Assembly (NCBI GenBank): GCA_016180645.1
Contig: JACPAV010000013.1
Span: 1 to 64,000, forward strand
Source: Nitrospirota bacterium
GTDB taxonomy: Bacteria; JACPQY01
Direction of reading: 5' to 3'
Length of the DNA stretch: 64,000 nucleotides
Shown here: positions 57,513 to 64,000 of the stretch, piece after piece
Layout of the letters: every line of letters begins with the position of its first letter
Numbering within the stretch: position 1 is the stretch's first letter
Notes under the pieces: generated by a model
Told to the model about the DNA's origin: nothing
The model's database searches: none
Seen by the model: the letters and a program-made list of their open reading frames with translations, nothing else
Made by a program: the position numbers and the translations under genes

Positions 57513-58151
57513 ATGAAGAGAAAGCAATTCCGGACGTTCCTGGGGCTCCAGAGAAATCGCTGGATCTATAGGCTGTTCTACCTTCGAGGGGTCCGAAATA
57601 CTCCGTGGCACGATGAGGAACCGATGCCGACGCTCTTGAAATGGCATCGTGAACGGAAGCTGCCGCGTCGAGGGCGGGCATTGGACCTGGGATGCGGCGG
57701 AGGAACAAACACGCTCTGGCTTGCACGGCAGGGGTTCGACGCCACGGGAATCGACATGACTCCGCGAGCAATCGAGTACGCGCGGGACAAGGCGGAGAAA
57801 GCGAACGTGAAGGTCCGCTGGATCCTGGGGGATGTGTTGGCTTCGGAAGTGGGCGACGGCTTTGATGTGATCCTCGATCGCGGGTGTTACCATTCGCTGC
57901 CCGAGGAAGCGCGAGAAGTCTATGCCGAACGCATCCGCTCCTGGCTCCGTCCTCGCGGCGCCTACGTGCTTGGCTGCTTCGTGTGGAGCGGATTCGGCGA
58001 GTGGTCGAGACCGTGCCCCGCGCCTCGCGTGCCCGAGGGGGAGCCGGTCCGCCTGTTCGTCCCGCCATTCGTCCTTCGGGATCGGGAGGAGTTGAGGGAC
58101 AGGGTGGGTGCCGTGAAGACTCGATTTGCGATCCATCTCTTCACTCGTTAG
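57513..58151 (+). CDS. class I SAM-dependent methyltransferase
   Basis: A 212-residue soluble methyltransferase. The SAM-binding motif I is GRALDLGCGGGTNTLWLARQG, with the acidic residue of motif II in DATGIDMTPRAIEYA, motif III-like VKVRWILGDV and the motif IV-like DVILDRGCYHSLP. The overall layout resembles thiol/tellurite-type or small-molecule methyltransferases. The substrate is unknown. ATG 57513 begins MKRKQFRTFLGLQ. It precedes the Tat-exported small subunit gene by 9 nt. Confidence 0.85.
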   Translation: MKRKQFRTFLGLQRNRWIYRLFYLRGVRNTPWHDEEPMPTLLKWHRERKLPRRGRALDLGCGGGTNTLWLARQGFDATGIDMTPRAIEYARDKAEKANVKVRWILGDVLASEVGDGFDVILDRGCYHSLPEEAREVYAERIRSWLRPRGAYVLGCFVWSGFGEWSRPCPAPRVPEGEPVRLFVPPFVLRDREELRDRVGAVKTRFAIHLFTR

Positions 58152-58160
58152 CATGCGCGA

Positions 58161-58772
58161 GTGAATCGGAACGATCTGGCGACGGAGATCGAGCGCGCGG
58201 CGTCGATTCTCCCCCGGCGTGGTTTCTTGAAGCTCGCGGGAGGGGCCGCGGTGGCCGGTCTTCTGCCGACGTCCTGCGCGGATCTCCCGAGGCATCTTCA
58301 GGTTCCGCCGAGCCGGCCACTCAAAGTGCTGAAGCTTTGGGAGTACGCTTTCATCACCGCGATGACCCGGCGAATGTTGGGACGGCGACCCGCCGAAATG
58401 ATCGATGCCCGCGAAGTCGATCCGGCGGTGTACCTCGACGATATTCTTCCGCTCCTTGATCCCGGAATTTATGAGCCTCTTCGGTATGTGTTCGGTCTCG
58501 TGGAATATTTTCCTTGGCCCATTCTCCCCAAATGGGGCCGGTTCACCCGTTCCTCGGAAGAGGTGCAGGACCGCGTGCTCCTGGATATGCAGGATTCGAG
58601 ATCTGAGGTTCTTCGGGCGGCGTTTACAGCCTTCAAACTTTTGTCCGGCCCGTCGTTCTACGCCCATCCTGCGGCGTGGAAGCTCATGGATTATCCCGGA
58701 CCGCCGTGGCGGGCGCCCGAGCGTCACGCCGAATCGATGAGATATCCGGCCTCCTGGCCTGCGATTCATTGA
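58161..58772 (+). CDS. Tat-exported small subunit, gluconate-2-dehydrogenase-subunit-3-like
   Basis: A 203-residue protein with a Tat signal (LPRRGFLKLAGGAAVAGLLP). The mature part resembles gluconate 2-dehydrogenase subunit 3-type proteins, with the typical ending RAAFTAFKLLSGPSFYAHPAAWKLMDYPGPPW. Such subunits accompany GMC-type flavoproteins and can carry them through the Tat pathway; the GMC gene follows after 34 nt and itself lacks a signal. The start is GTG 58161. No cytochrome c subunit of the classical three-part enzyme is adjacent. Confidence 0.75.
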   Translation: MNRNDLATEIERAASILPRRGFLKLAGGAAVAGLLPTSCADLPRHLQVPPSRPLKVLKLWEYAFITAMTRRMLGRRPAEMIDAREVDPAVYLDDILPLLDPGIYEPLRYVFGLVEYFPWPILPKWGRFTRSSEEVQDRVLLDMQDSRSEVLRAAFTAFKLLSGPSFYAHPAAWKLMDYPGPPWRAPERHAESMRYPASWPAIH

Positions 58773-58806
58773 ACATGGATCGCTGCTGAATGATCCATTT
58801 CGTTCC

Positions 58807-60339
58807 GTGATTATCGAGGCCCGCGACCTCAAGGGTGACTTCGTCCAGTCGGCCGATGCCGTGGTCGTCGGAACCGGTGCCGGTGGCGCGCCTGCCGCGG
58901 CCGTTCTCGCCGAAGCGGGAATGAAGGTGGTGGTCCTCGAAAAGGGCGGCTACTACCTCTCGAACGAGTTCAACGGCGATCAAACCGACATGACGCGCCG
59001 CCTCTGGGTGAACGCCGGATTCAACTCGACGAAGCATGGTGTGGTTACGCTCCTCCAAGGGAGCTGCGTGGGGGGATCGACGCTCATCAACATGTGCCTC
59101 TCGTGGAAGACTCCCCCGGAAACCTTTGAGCGGTGGAAAGAAGAAACAGGTGTGGAAGGATGGACGCCTGAGACGCTGGCCCCGTATCTGGACGAGGTCT
59201 GGCGGGCGATCCACGCGGAAACGGCGACGCGCCCTTACATCAATCGAAACAATCGAGTGTTCGAAATGGGCGCTCAGTCACTCGGATGGGACGTGGTTCC
59301 GATGGCGCGCAACGTGAGCAACTGCCAGAATCTGGGCCTCTGCCTGTACGGCTGCCCGGTGAACGCGAAGCAGTCGACCCTCCTCACCTACATCCCCAAG
59401 GCGGACGCCGCGGGAGCGACGATCCTCGCGGGAGCGGACACCCAGCGGGTGCTCACCGAGAACGGGCAGGCGGCGGGAGTGGAAGGGATCCTCCGGGATC
59501 GCGATACGCGAAAGCCGATTGGAAGCTTCAAGGTGAAAGCGCCGATCGTCTGCCTCGCGGCCGGCGTGATCGAGACCCCCGGCATCCTTCTTCGGAGTCG
59601 GTTGGAAGGGCGTCATGACACCGCGGGGAAATTCCTCACCATGCACACGCACACGTTCTGCTACGGCATCATGGATGAGCCCGTGCATCTCTACTACGGC
59701 GCCCCGCAGACGATCGCCATCATGGAGTTTGCCGACGTGCTGGGGAGGCGAGGTCCGGGTTTCATCATCGAAGCCCTCGGAGTCCATACGGTGAATTTCG
59801 CGATGCTTGGTTATGGGATCGGGGAGATGCACGCCGAGCAGATGAAAAAACTGGACCATCTTGCGATGGCGGATGCGATCCTTCGGGATCGAACGCGCGG
59901 TTACGTGGAGCTGACGGATGCGGGCCTGTCCATGGCCGTTTACGAATACACGGCAGGAGACTTGGCCCTGATCCGGGAATCGGTAAAACGAACGGCGGAA
60001 TGCCTGCTCGCCGCCGGCGCGCAGAACGTGGTGCTTCCAGGCTCACGTCTCGGTCCCATTTCGAGCCGGGACCTGCTCGATGAAGCGGCGGAAGCAGTCA
60101 GCCTCCATCCGGAGCACCAGGCCCTGGCCACGGCCCATTTGTTTTCGACGGCCAGAATGGCCGGCAGTCCCGAACTCGGCTACTGCAATTCGATGGGTGA
60201 GGCGTGGGCGACCAAGGGGCTCTACATTACGGATGCTTCCGCGCTCCCGGCCAACGTCGGCGTGAACCCGCAAGTCACCATCATGGCCGCCGCCCTGCGG
60301 ATCGCTCAGGGGATCGTCGAACAGCGCAAACGGGGCTAG
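58807..60339 (+). CDS. GMC family oxidoreductase
   Basis: A 510-residue FAD-dependent alcohol/sugar-type oxidoreductase. FAD binding is ADAVVVGTGAGGAPAAAVLAEAGMKVVVLEKG, followed by LLQGSCVGGSTLINMCLSWKTP and the Cys-rich CQNLGLCLYGCPVNAKQS seen in bacterial GMC proteins of the long-chain-alcohol type. The C-terminal GMC signature is GLYITDASALPANVGVNPQVTIMAAALRIA with the catalytic Asn. It probably works in the periplasm with the Tat-exported small subunit. The GTG 58807 start is the best available. Its end overlaps the converging acyl-CoA dehydrogenase gene by 4 nt. Confidence 0.9.
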   Translation: MIIEARDLKGDFVQSADAVVVGTGAGGAPAAAVLAEAGMKVVVLEKGGYYLSNEFNGDQTDMTRRLWVNAGFNSTKHGVVTLLQGSCVGGSTLINMCLSWKTPPETFERWKEETGVEGWTPETLAPYLDEVWRAIHAETATRPYINRNNRVFEMGAQSLGWDVVPMARNVSNCQNLGLCLYGCPVNAKQSTLLTYIPKADAAGATILAGADTQRVLTENGQAAGVEGILRDRDTRKPIGSFKVKAPIVCLAAGVIETPGILLRSRLEGRHDTAGKFLTMHTHTFCYGIMDEPVHLYYGAPQTIAIMEFADVLGRRGPGFIIEALGVHTVNFAMLGYGIGEMHAEQMKKLDHLAMADAILRDRTRGYVELTDAGLSMAVYEYTAGDLALIRESVKRTAECLLAAGAQNVVLPGSRLGPISSRDLLDEAAEAVSLHPEHQALATAHLFSTARMAGSPELGYCNSMGEAWATKGLYITDASALPANVGVNPQVTIMAAALRIAQGIVEQRKRG

Positions 60340-62081
60340 ATCTCGGAGGGAGAAACCTTCCCGTAGCGGAACATTGCGTCGAAGTGCTTGAGCGCGGCCT
60401 GCTCGATGGCGCGGGGCGCGGAGCGGGCAGGGGGAGCCAGCCGATTCTCACAATACATTCGGGCGATGAGGGCCTTTCGTCCGGACCCCGCCTTCGAAAT
60501 CTCCTCCGATGCCTCCTCCACGAGAAGCGCGCCTTGAACCAAATCACAGAACAGATCGGCCAGGTGCTTCGACATCGCGAGCGCCTCTTCTCCATCGGCG
60601 GACGCCATCCGAGTCAGGGCGTCCCGGGCGACACCCAATCCCGCCTCGATGGCTTTTCGGGGGCCTTGGAGCGACGAATGCTTGGCCTGCCCCGCGATGG
60701 AAGCGACCCGCTGAAGGAGCGGTTCGTGTGATTGATGCTTCGCCATGGCCCGGAGGGAATCCAGCACCATGATATTGTCGGCGCCTTCCCAGATCGTGTG
60801 GCATTGGGCGTCCCGGAACTGCCGCGCCATCGGCCAATCCTCGATGTAACCATTGCCTCCGACGACCTCAAGGCTCTTCGAGGCGCACTCGATGCCCTGT
60901 CGCGTGGCGCGCATCTTGGTCAACGGCGCCAGGATCCGGAGATAACTCGCGGCGTTCTCGTCGCCCTTGTTCCGGGCCTGATCGGCCACGCGGGCGCATT
61001 CGAAGACCATCGCGGAGGCGGACTCCGATTCCATCTGAATTTTGAGGAGATCCTCGCGCATCAACGGCCAGTCGGTCAGCCTCCGCCCGAACGCATCGCG
61101 CCGCGAAGCGTAGATGGAGGCTTCGAAAAAACTTCTCCGGGCGATGCCGGCGCCCATGATCCCCACGCCCACGCGGGAAAGGTTCACCATCTCCATCATC
61201 CGGTTGATGCCGTGCTCCCAAGGGTCCTGGGCGTTGCCCTGAAGGATGTAGGCCTCGGCATCGACGAAATCGACTTCGGCCGTGGGAACCGCGCGCGTTC
61301 CGAGTTTGTCCTTGATTCGGCGGATGTGAATGCCGTTCCGCGTTCCGTCGCGCTTCGTCTTGGGAACGGCGAAGAGGCCGATCCCCTTGATGCCTTCGGG
61401 CGCGCCCACGGGCCGGGCCACGGTCATGATGACTTTGGCGTCGACGTTCGAGCAGAACCATTTCAAACCATTGAGGAGCCACGTATCGCCGCTCTTGCGG
61501 GCCGTGGTGGTGAGGACGCCGAGGTCGGAGCCGCCGGTGCGCTCGGTGAGAAACATCGCGCCGTCCCACGCTTCGTCATAGTTCATCGAGCGCATTCGGG
61601 GGAGGAATTCGGCCTTTACGCGATCGTCGCCATACCGTTCAATCAATTCCGCGGCGCCCGCCGTCATCCCGATCGAGCACAGCATGCCGGTCTCCGCCTC
61701 CGCCAGGAAATAGGAGAAGGCGGTCATCATCGAGGCGGGAACCGGCCGGCCCCGGCGCTTCGCCTCGTCGCTCCAAGGAAGACCGTTGAATCCGTTGTTC
61801 CACAAATCGCGTTTCGTCTCGATGGCCGTGGGGTGGTGGACGACTTCGTTGATCTCCATGCCGTTGCGGTCGTACTTGACCAGCTTCGGCGGGTTCTTGT
61901 CGGTGATTTCCGCCCGCTGGGCGATGGGTCCGCCGCACACGGCGCCCCATTTCTTGAGCCAGCCCTCCGACCACGCAAAGTCCTCGGGGGGGATGGACTG
62001 GCGCATCAGGAGCTGCAGATCGGGATCGATCTCGTACCAGTTGAGGCCGATGGCGGATTCGTACTTCGAATAATCAATCAT
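60336..62081 (-). CDS. acyl-CoA dehydrogenase, AidB-like long type
   Basis: A 581-residue flavoprotein of the acyl-CoA dehydrogenase superfamily. Landmarks are GMLCSIGMTAGAAELIERYG, AMFLTERTGGSDLG (FAD/substrate loop), LNGLKWFCSNVDA, IRRIKDKLGTRAVPTAEVDFVDAEAY, RRDAFGRRLTDWPLMREDL, and the C-terminal ECASKSLEVVGGNGYIEDWPMARQFRDAQCHTIWEGADNI. The last contains the Glu in the position of the catalytic base in many members. The extra N- and C-terminal domains match the AidB/long ACAD subgroup (540-600 residues). The physiological acyl-CoA is unknown. The gene stands alone. Confidence 0.9.
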   Translation of the reverse strand: MIDYSKYESAIGLNWYEIDPDLQLLMRQSIPPEDFAWSEGWLKKWGAVCGGPIAQRAEITDKNPPKLVKYDRNGMEINEVVHHPTAIETKRDLWNNGFNGLPWSDEAKRRGRPVPASMMTAFSYFLAEAETGMLCSIGMTAGAAELIERYGDDRVKAEFLPRMRSMNYDEAWDGAMFLTERTGGSDLGVLTTTARKSGDTWLLNGLKWFCSNVDAKVIMTVARPVGAPEGIKGIGLFAVPKTKRDGTRNGIHIRRIKDKLGTRAVPTAEVDFVDAEAYILQGNAQDPWEHGINRMMEMVNLSRVGVGIMGAGIARRSFFEASIYASRRDAFGRRLTDWPLMREDLLKIQMESESASAMVFECARVADQARNKGDENAASYLRILAPLTKMRATRQGIECASKSLEVVGGNGYIEDWPMARQFRDAQCHTIWEGADNIMVLDSLRAMAKHQSHEPLLQRVASIAGQAKHSSLQGPRKAIEAGLGVARDALTRMASADGEEALAMSKHLADLFCDLVQGALLVEEASEEISKAGSGRKALIARMYCENRLAPPARSAPRAIEQAALKHFDAMFRYGKVSPSEI

Positions 62082-62087
62082 GGGCCG

Positions 62088-62116
62088 ACCTTATCGCGGT
62101 GAAATTGGCAAGTCAA
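62088..62116 (-). promoter_or_regulatory. putative promoter of the acyl-CoA dehydrogenase gene
   Basis: TTGACT (62116-62111) and TAAGGT (62093-62088) are 17 nt apart on the minus strand. The predicted start site falls at or next to the ATG (62081), so the transcript would be leaderless. The 62117-62298 part of the gap toward nuoJ shows no clear feature. Confidence 0.4.
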
Positions 62117-62298
62117 TAGTAGGAGAGAGTGACTATCCGTCAGTGCGGACCGGCTGCTTTCAGTGAACGTTGCCGCTCTCGTAGGGAAACTATGACGGTG
62201 GTCAGAAATACTGGGGGACGCGGAAAGACGGGTTGTATCGGCTCCTTTTTTCTTGAATTGGCCCCCAAAGCAAGCTACGTTACCCGCTGCAATCGGCT

Positions 62299-62796
62299 AT
62301 GGCGAAGTATCTTTTTGCGCTTCTCGGCTCCCTCGCAACGCTTGGTGCGCTGGGGACCATCTTCCTCCCAAATCCGGTACACGCGGCGCTCGCCCTGATC
62401 GTGGCCCTCGTGGCCACGGCCGGTGTCTACGTCGTTCTCTCCGCCCCGTTCGTGGCGGTGCTCCAGGTGGCCGTGTACGCCGGCGCGATCATGGTGCTGT
62501 TCCTATTCGTGGTCATGTTGCTCAATGTTCAAGGCCGGGCCGGCAAACGCACCGTCTGGATGGGGCTGGGTGTTCTTGGGGGGGGGCTCATGATGGTCCA
62601 GATTCTCCACTTGGTGCGCATGCTGCGGATGCCGTCCGCGTCCGTGACTGTTCCAGGTTTCGGCTCGCCGCAGGCGGTGAGCGAATTCCTTTTTGCGAAG
62701 TACGCGATTCCGTTCGAGTTGATCTCGGTCCTGCTGCTCGTGGCCATCGTGGGCGCGGTGCTGCTCGGACGCAAGGAGGCACCCAGTGGGCGGTGA
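62299..62796 (+). CDS. nuoJ: NADH-quinone oxidoreductase subunit J
   Basis: A 165-residue membrane subunit of complex I. Five hydrophobic helices include NPVHAALALIVALVATAGVYVVLSAPFVAVLQVAVYAGAIMVLFLFVVMLLN, the diagnostic NuoJ block with the proton-path Tyr-Ala-Gly-Ala-Ile. ATG 62299 begins MAKYLFALLGSLATL. There is no nuoH or nuoI upstream, so the complex I genes are split and this is the start of a separate nuoJKL(MN) group. Confidence 0.95.
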   Translation: MAKYLFALLGSLATLGALGTIFLPNPVHAALALIVALVATAGVYVVLSAPFVAVLQVAVYAGAIMVLFLFVVMLLNVQGRAGKRTVWMGLGVLGGGLMMVQILHLVRMLRMPSASVTVPGFGSPQAVSEFLFAKYAIPFELISVLLLVAIVGAVLLGRKEAPSGR

Positions 62797-63103
62797 GGCC
62801 GGAGTGCCACTCTCTTATCCCCTGATCCTCTCCGGTGTTCTCTTTTCACTGGGAACGATCGGCTTCTTCATTCGCCGGAACGTGGTGACGATGCTGATGT
62901 GCGTTGAGCTGATGCTCAATGCCGCGAACATTGCTTTCGTGGCCTTCGCCCGGCATCACGCGGAGATGGCCGGACAGATCTGGGTCTTCATCGTGATCAC
63001 TCTTGCGGCGGGTGAGGCCGCGATTGGACTGGCGCTGGTGGTGACGCTGGCGCGCCATCATGGAACGATGGAAGTGGACGACCTCCGTTCGCTCCGAGGA
63101 TAG
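62786..63103 (+). CDS. nuoK: NADH-quinone oxidoreductase subunit K
   Basis: A 105-residue, three-helix complex I subunit. YPLILSGVLFSLGTIGFFIRRNVVTMLMCVELMLNAANIAFVAFAR carries the two conserved membrane Glu positions (the second in AAGEAAIGLALVV). The GTG start at 62786 overlaps the nuoJ stop by 11 nt, so translation is coupled. The next gene starts 3 nt after the stop. Confidence 0.95.
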   Translation: MGGEAGVPLSYPLILSGVLFSLGTIGFFIRRNVVTMLMCVELMLNAANIAFVAFARHHAEMAGQIWVFIVITLAAGEAAIGLALVVTLARHHGTMEVDDLRSLRG

Positions 63104-63105
63104 GC

Positions 63106-64000
63106 GTGCCGCGCATCTGGCTGATTCCGCTCGTCCCGCTCGCGGGGTTCGTCGTCCTGGGTCTGTTCCATCGGTGGATTCCCAAGAAGGCCATCTCGTG
63201 GATCGCTTGCGGCACGGTGGCGGTCTCGTTCGTCCTTTCGTTCAAGTCCTTCCTCCCTCTCATGCGCGGCGGCGATCCGATCCACTCGGTGTTCTTCACA
63301 TGGCTCACGATTGGGGACTTCAGCGTCGTCTTCGATTATCTCTTTGATCCGCTCTCCTCCGTCATGGCCCTCGTGATTTCCGGAGTCGGCTTCCTCATCC
63401 ATGTGTTTTCGGTGGGCTACATGGGTCACGACAAAGGCTTCGGGCGGTATTTCGCCTACCTCAATCTTTTCATCTTCTTCATGCTCACGCTCGTCCTGTC
63501 GAACTCGCTCCTGCTGACGTTCGTCGGCTGGGAAGGCGTAGGGTTGTGTTCCTATCTCTTGATAGGTTTCTGGTACGACAAGCCTGATCCGCCCCCGGCC
63601 GCCGTGAAGGCGTTTGTGGTCAACCGGATCGGCGATTTCGGGTTCATCACGGCGATGGTGCTTCTGCTGGCGCACCTCCACACCCTTTCGATCTCGGAAA
63701 TTCTGAACATGGCTCCGGAGTACTACGCCGGCCTGCCGGCGGTGGCGGGGCTCATCGGCCTGCTTCTGTTCCTTGCAGCCACGGGCAAGTCGGCCCAAGT
63801 GCCCCTCTACGTGTGGCTTCCCGATGCCATGGCGGGTCCCACTCCCGTGAGCGCCCTCATCCATGCGGCCACCATGGTGACGGCGGGCGTCTATCTCATG
63901 GCGCGATTCCGGCCGGTCCTCGACATTGTGCCGGACGTGACCGCGCTGATTTGCACCATCGGCGCTGTCACGGCGCTCCTCGCGGCCCTGATCGCGCTTG
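63106..64000 (+). CDS. nuoL: NADH-quinone oxidoreductase subunit L, partial
   Basis: The first ~298 residues of the antiporter-like proton-pumping subunit; the frame is open to the window end. GTG 63106 gives VPRIWLIPLVPLAGF. Diagnostic motifs: FDYLFDPLSSVMALVISGVG, HVFSVGYMGHDKGFGRYFAYLNLFIF, SNSLLLTFVGWEGVGLCSYLLIGFWY (key Glu), NRIGDFGF, GKSAQVPLYVWLPDAMAGPTPVSALIHAATMVTAGVYLMAR (key Lys and His). Confidence 0.95.
   Translation, partial: MPRIWLIPLVPLAGFVVLGLFHRWIPKKAISWIACGTVAVSFVLSFKSFLPLMRGGDPIHSVFFTWLTIGDFSVVFDYLFDPLSSVMALVISGVGFLIHVFSVGYMGHDKGFGRYFAYLNLFIFFMLTLVLSNSLLLTFVGWEGVGLCSYLLIGFWYDKPDPPPAAVKAFVVNRIGDFGFITAMVLLLAHLHTLSISEILNMAPEYYAGLPAVAGLIGLLLFLAATGKSAQVPLYVWLPDAMAGPTPVSALIHAATMVTAGVYLMARFRPVLDIVPDVTALICTIGAVTALLAALIAL

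Noticed and set aside
62117-62298. tRNA or small RNA in the gap before nuoJ
   Set aside because: No cloverleaf, anticodon arm or CCA end could be drawn, and no promoter-terminator pair was evident.

Overview
The window looks like chromosomal DNA of a high-GC, Gram-negative, probably uncultivated environmental bacterium. It carries a FadL-type outer-membrane protein, many lipoproteins with lipoboxes, Tat-type signals, LemA, HD-GYP/HDOD/GGDEF signalling, complex I genes, a cytochrome bd-like oxidase and multihaem cytochromes c. This mix is typical of the old 'Deltaproteobacteria', Myxococcota, Nitrospirota or NC10-like lineages, but nothing here fixes the phylum. No rRNA, tRNA, CRISPR array, phage or transposase gene was found.

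Layout. 175-1355 (-): methionine sulfoxide reductases MsrB-MsrA. 1448-2817 (+): two coupled small-molecule glycosyltransferase genes. 2904-19153 (+): a dense signal-transduction island of stand-alone receivers, an HTH-receiver fusion, six histidine kinases (two very large PAS/GAF hybrids), an HDOD protein, an HD-GYP regulator and two receivers tethered by a C-terminal membrane helix. A CgeB-like glycosyltransferase follows. 20697-24321 (-): radical SAM protein, malate dehydrogenase, isocitrate dehydrogenase. 24450-26780 (+): membrane GGDEF protein, then an RtcB RNA ligase whose catalytic metal-binding Cys codon is TGA, followed at once by a SECIS-like hairpin. This is the clearest exceptional feature: a probable selenocysteine-containing RtcB. 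28263-32614 (-): a nitric-oxide-response operon headed by an NsrR-like Rrf2 regulator with an NsrR-type palindrome over its own promoter, then two hemerythrin proteins, a DUF59 Fe-S protein, a GATase-like protein and an NnrS-like membrane protein. 32836-34296 (-): SthA-like transhydrogenase. 34620-46408 (+): cell-envelope genes (secreted and lipid-anchored proteins, beta-propellers, FadL, nucleotidyltransferase, TPM protein, LemA, parvulin). 46517-48313 (+): GTP-type PEP carboxykinase. 48366-57364 (-): a respiratory cluster of bd-like oxidase subunit, dihaem and trihaem cytochromes c (the latter fused to an ethylbenzene-dehydrogenase-gamma-like domain), a cupredoxin-like protein, a universal-stress-protein fusion and a NirJ/Ahb-like radical SAM protein; the last two share PCP_red domains. 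57513-60339 (+): methyltransferase, Tat-exported small subunit and GMC oxidoreductase. 60336-62081 (-): AidB-like acyl-CoA dehydrogenase. 62299-64000 (+): nuoJKL, the last cut by the window end.

A second theme is interspersed palindromic repeats. At least seven families (called R1-R7 here) occupy intergenic gaps, often nested. Unusually, several sit in frame inside genes: in the HisKA hairpin of a histidine kinase, between two receiver domains, in SthA, in the radical SAM linker and in a lipoprotein signal peptide. Others supply stop or start codons for their neighbours (MsrB, HTH-receiver/kinase junction, CgeB-like protein, hemerythrin).
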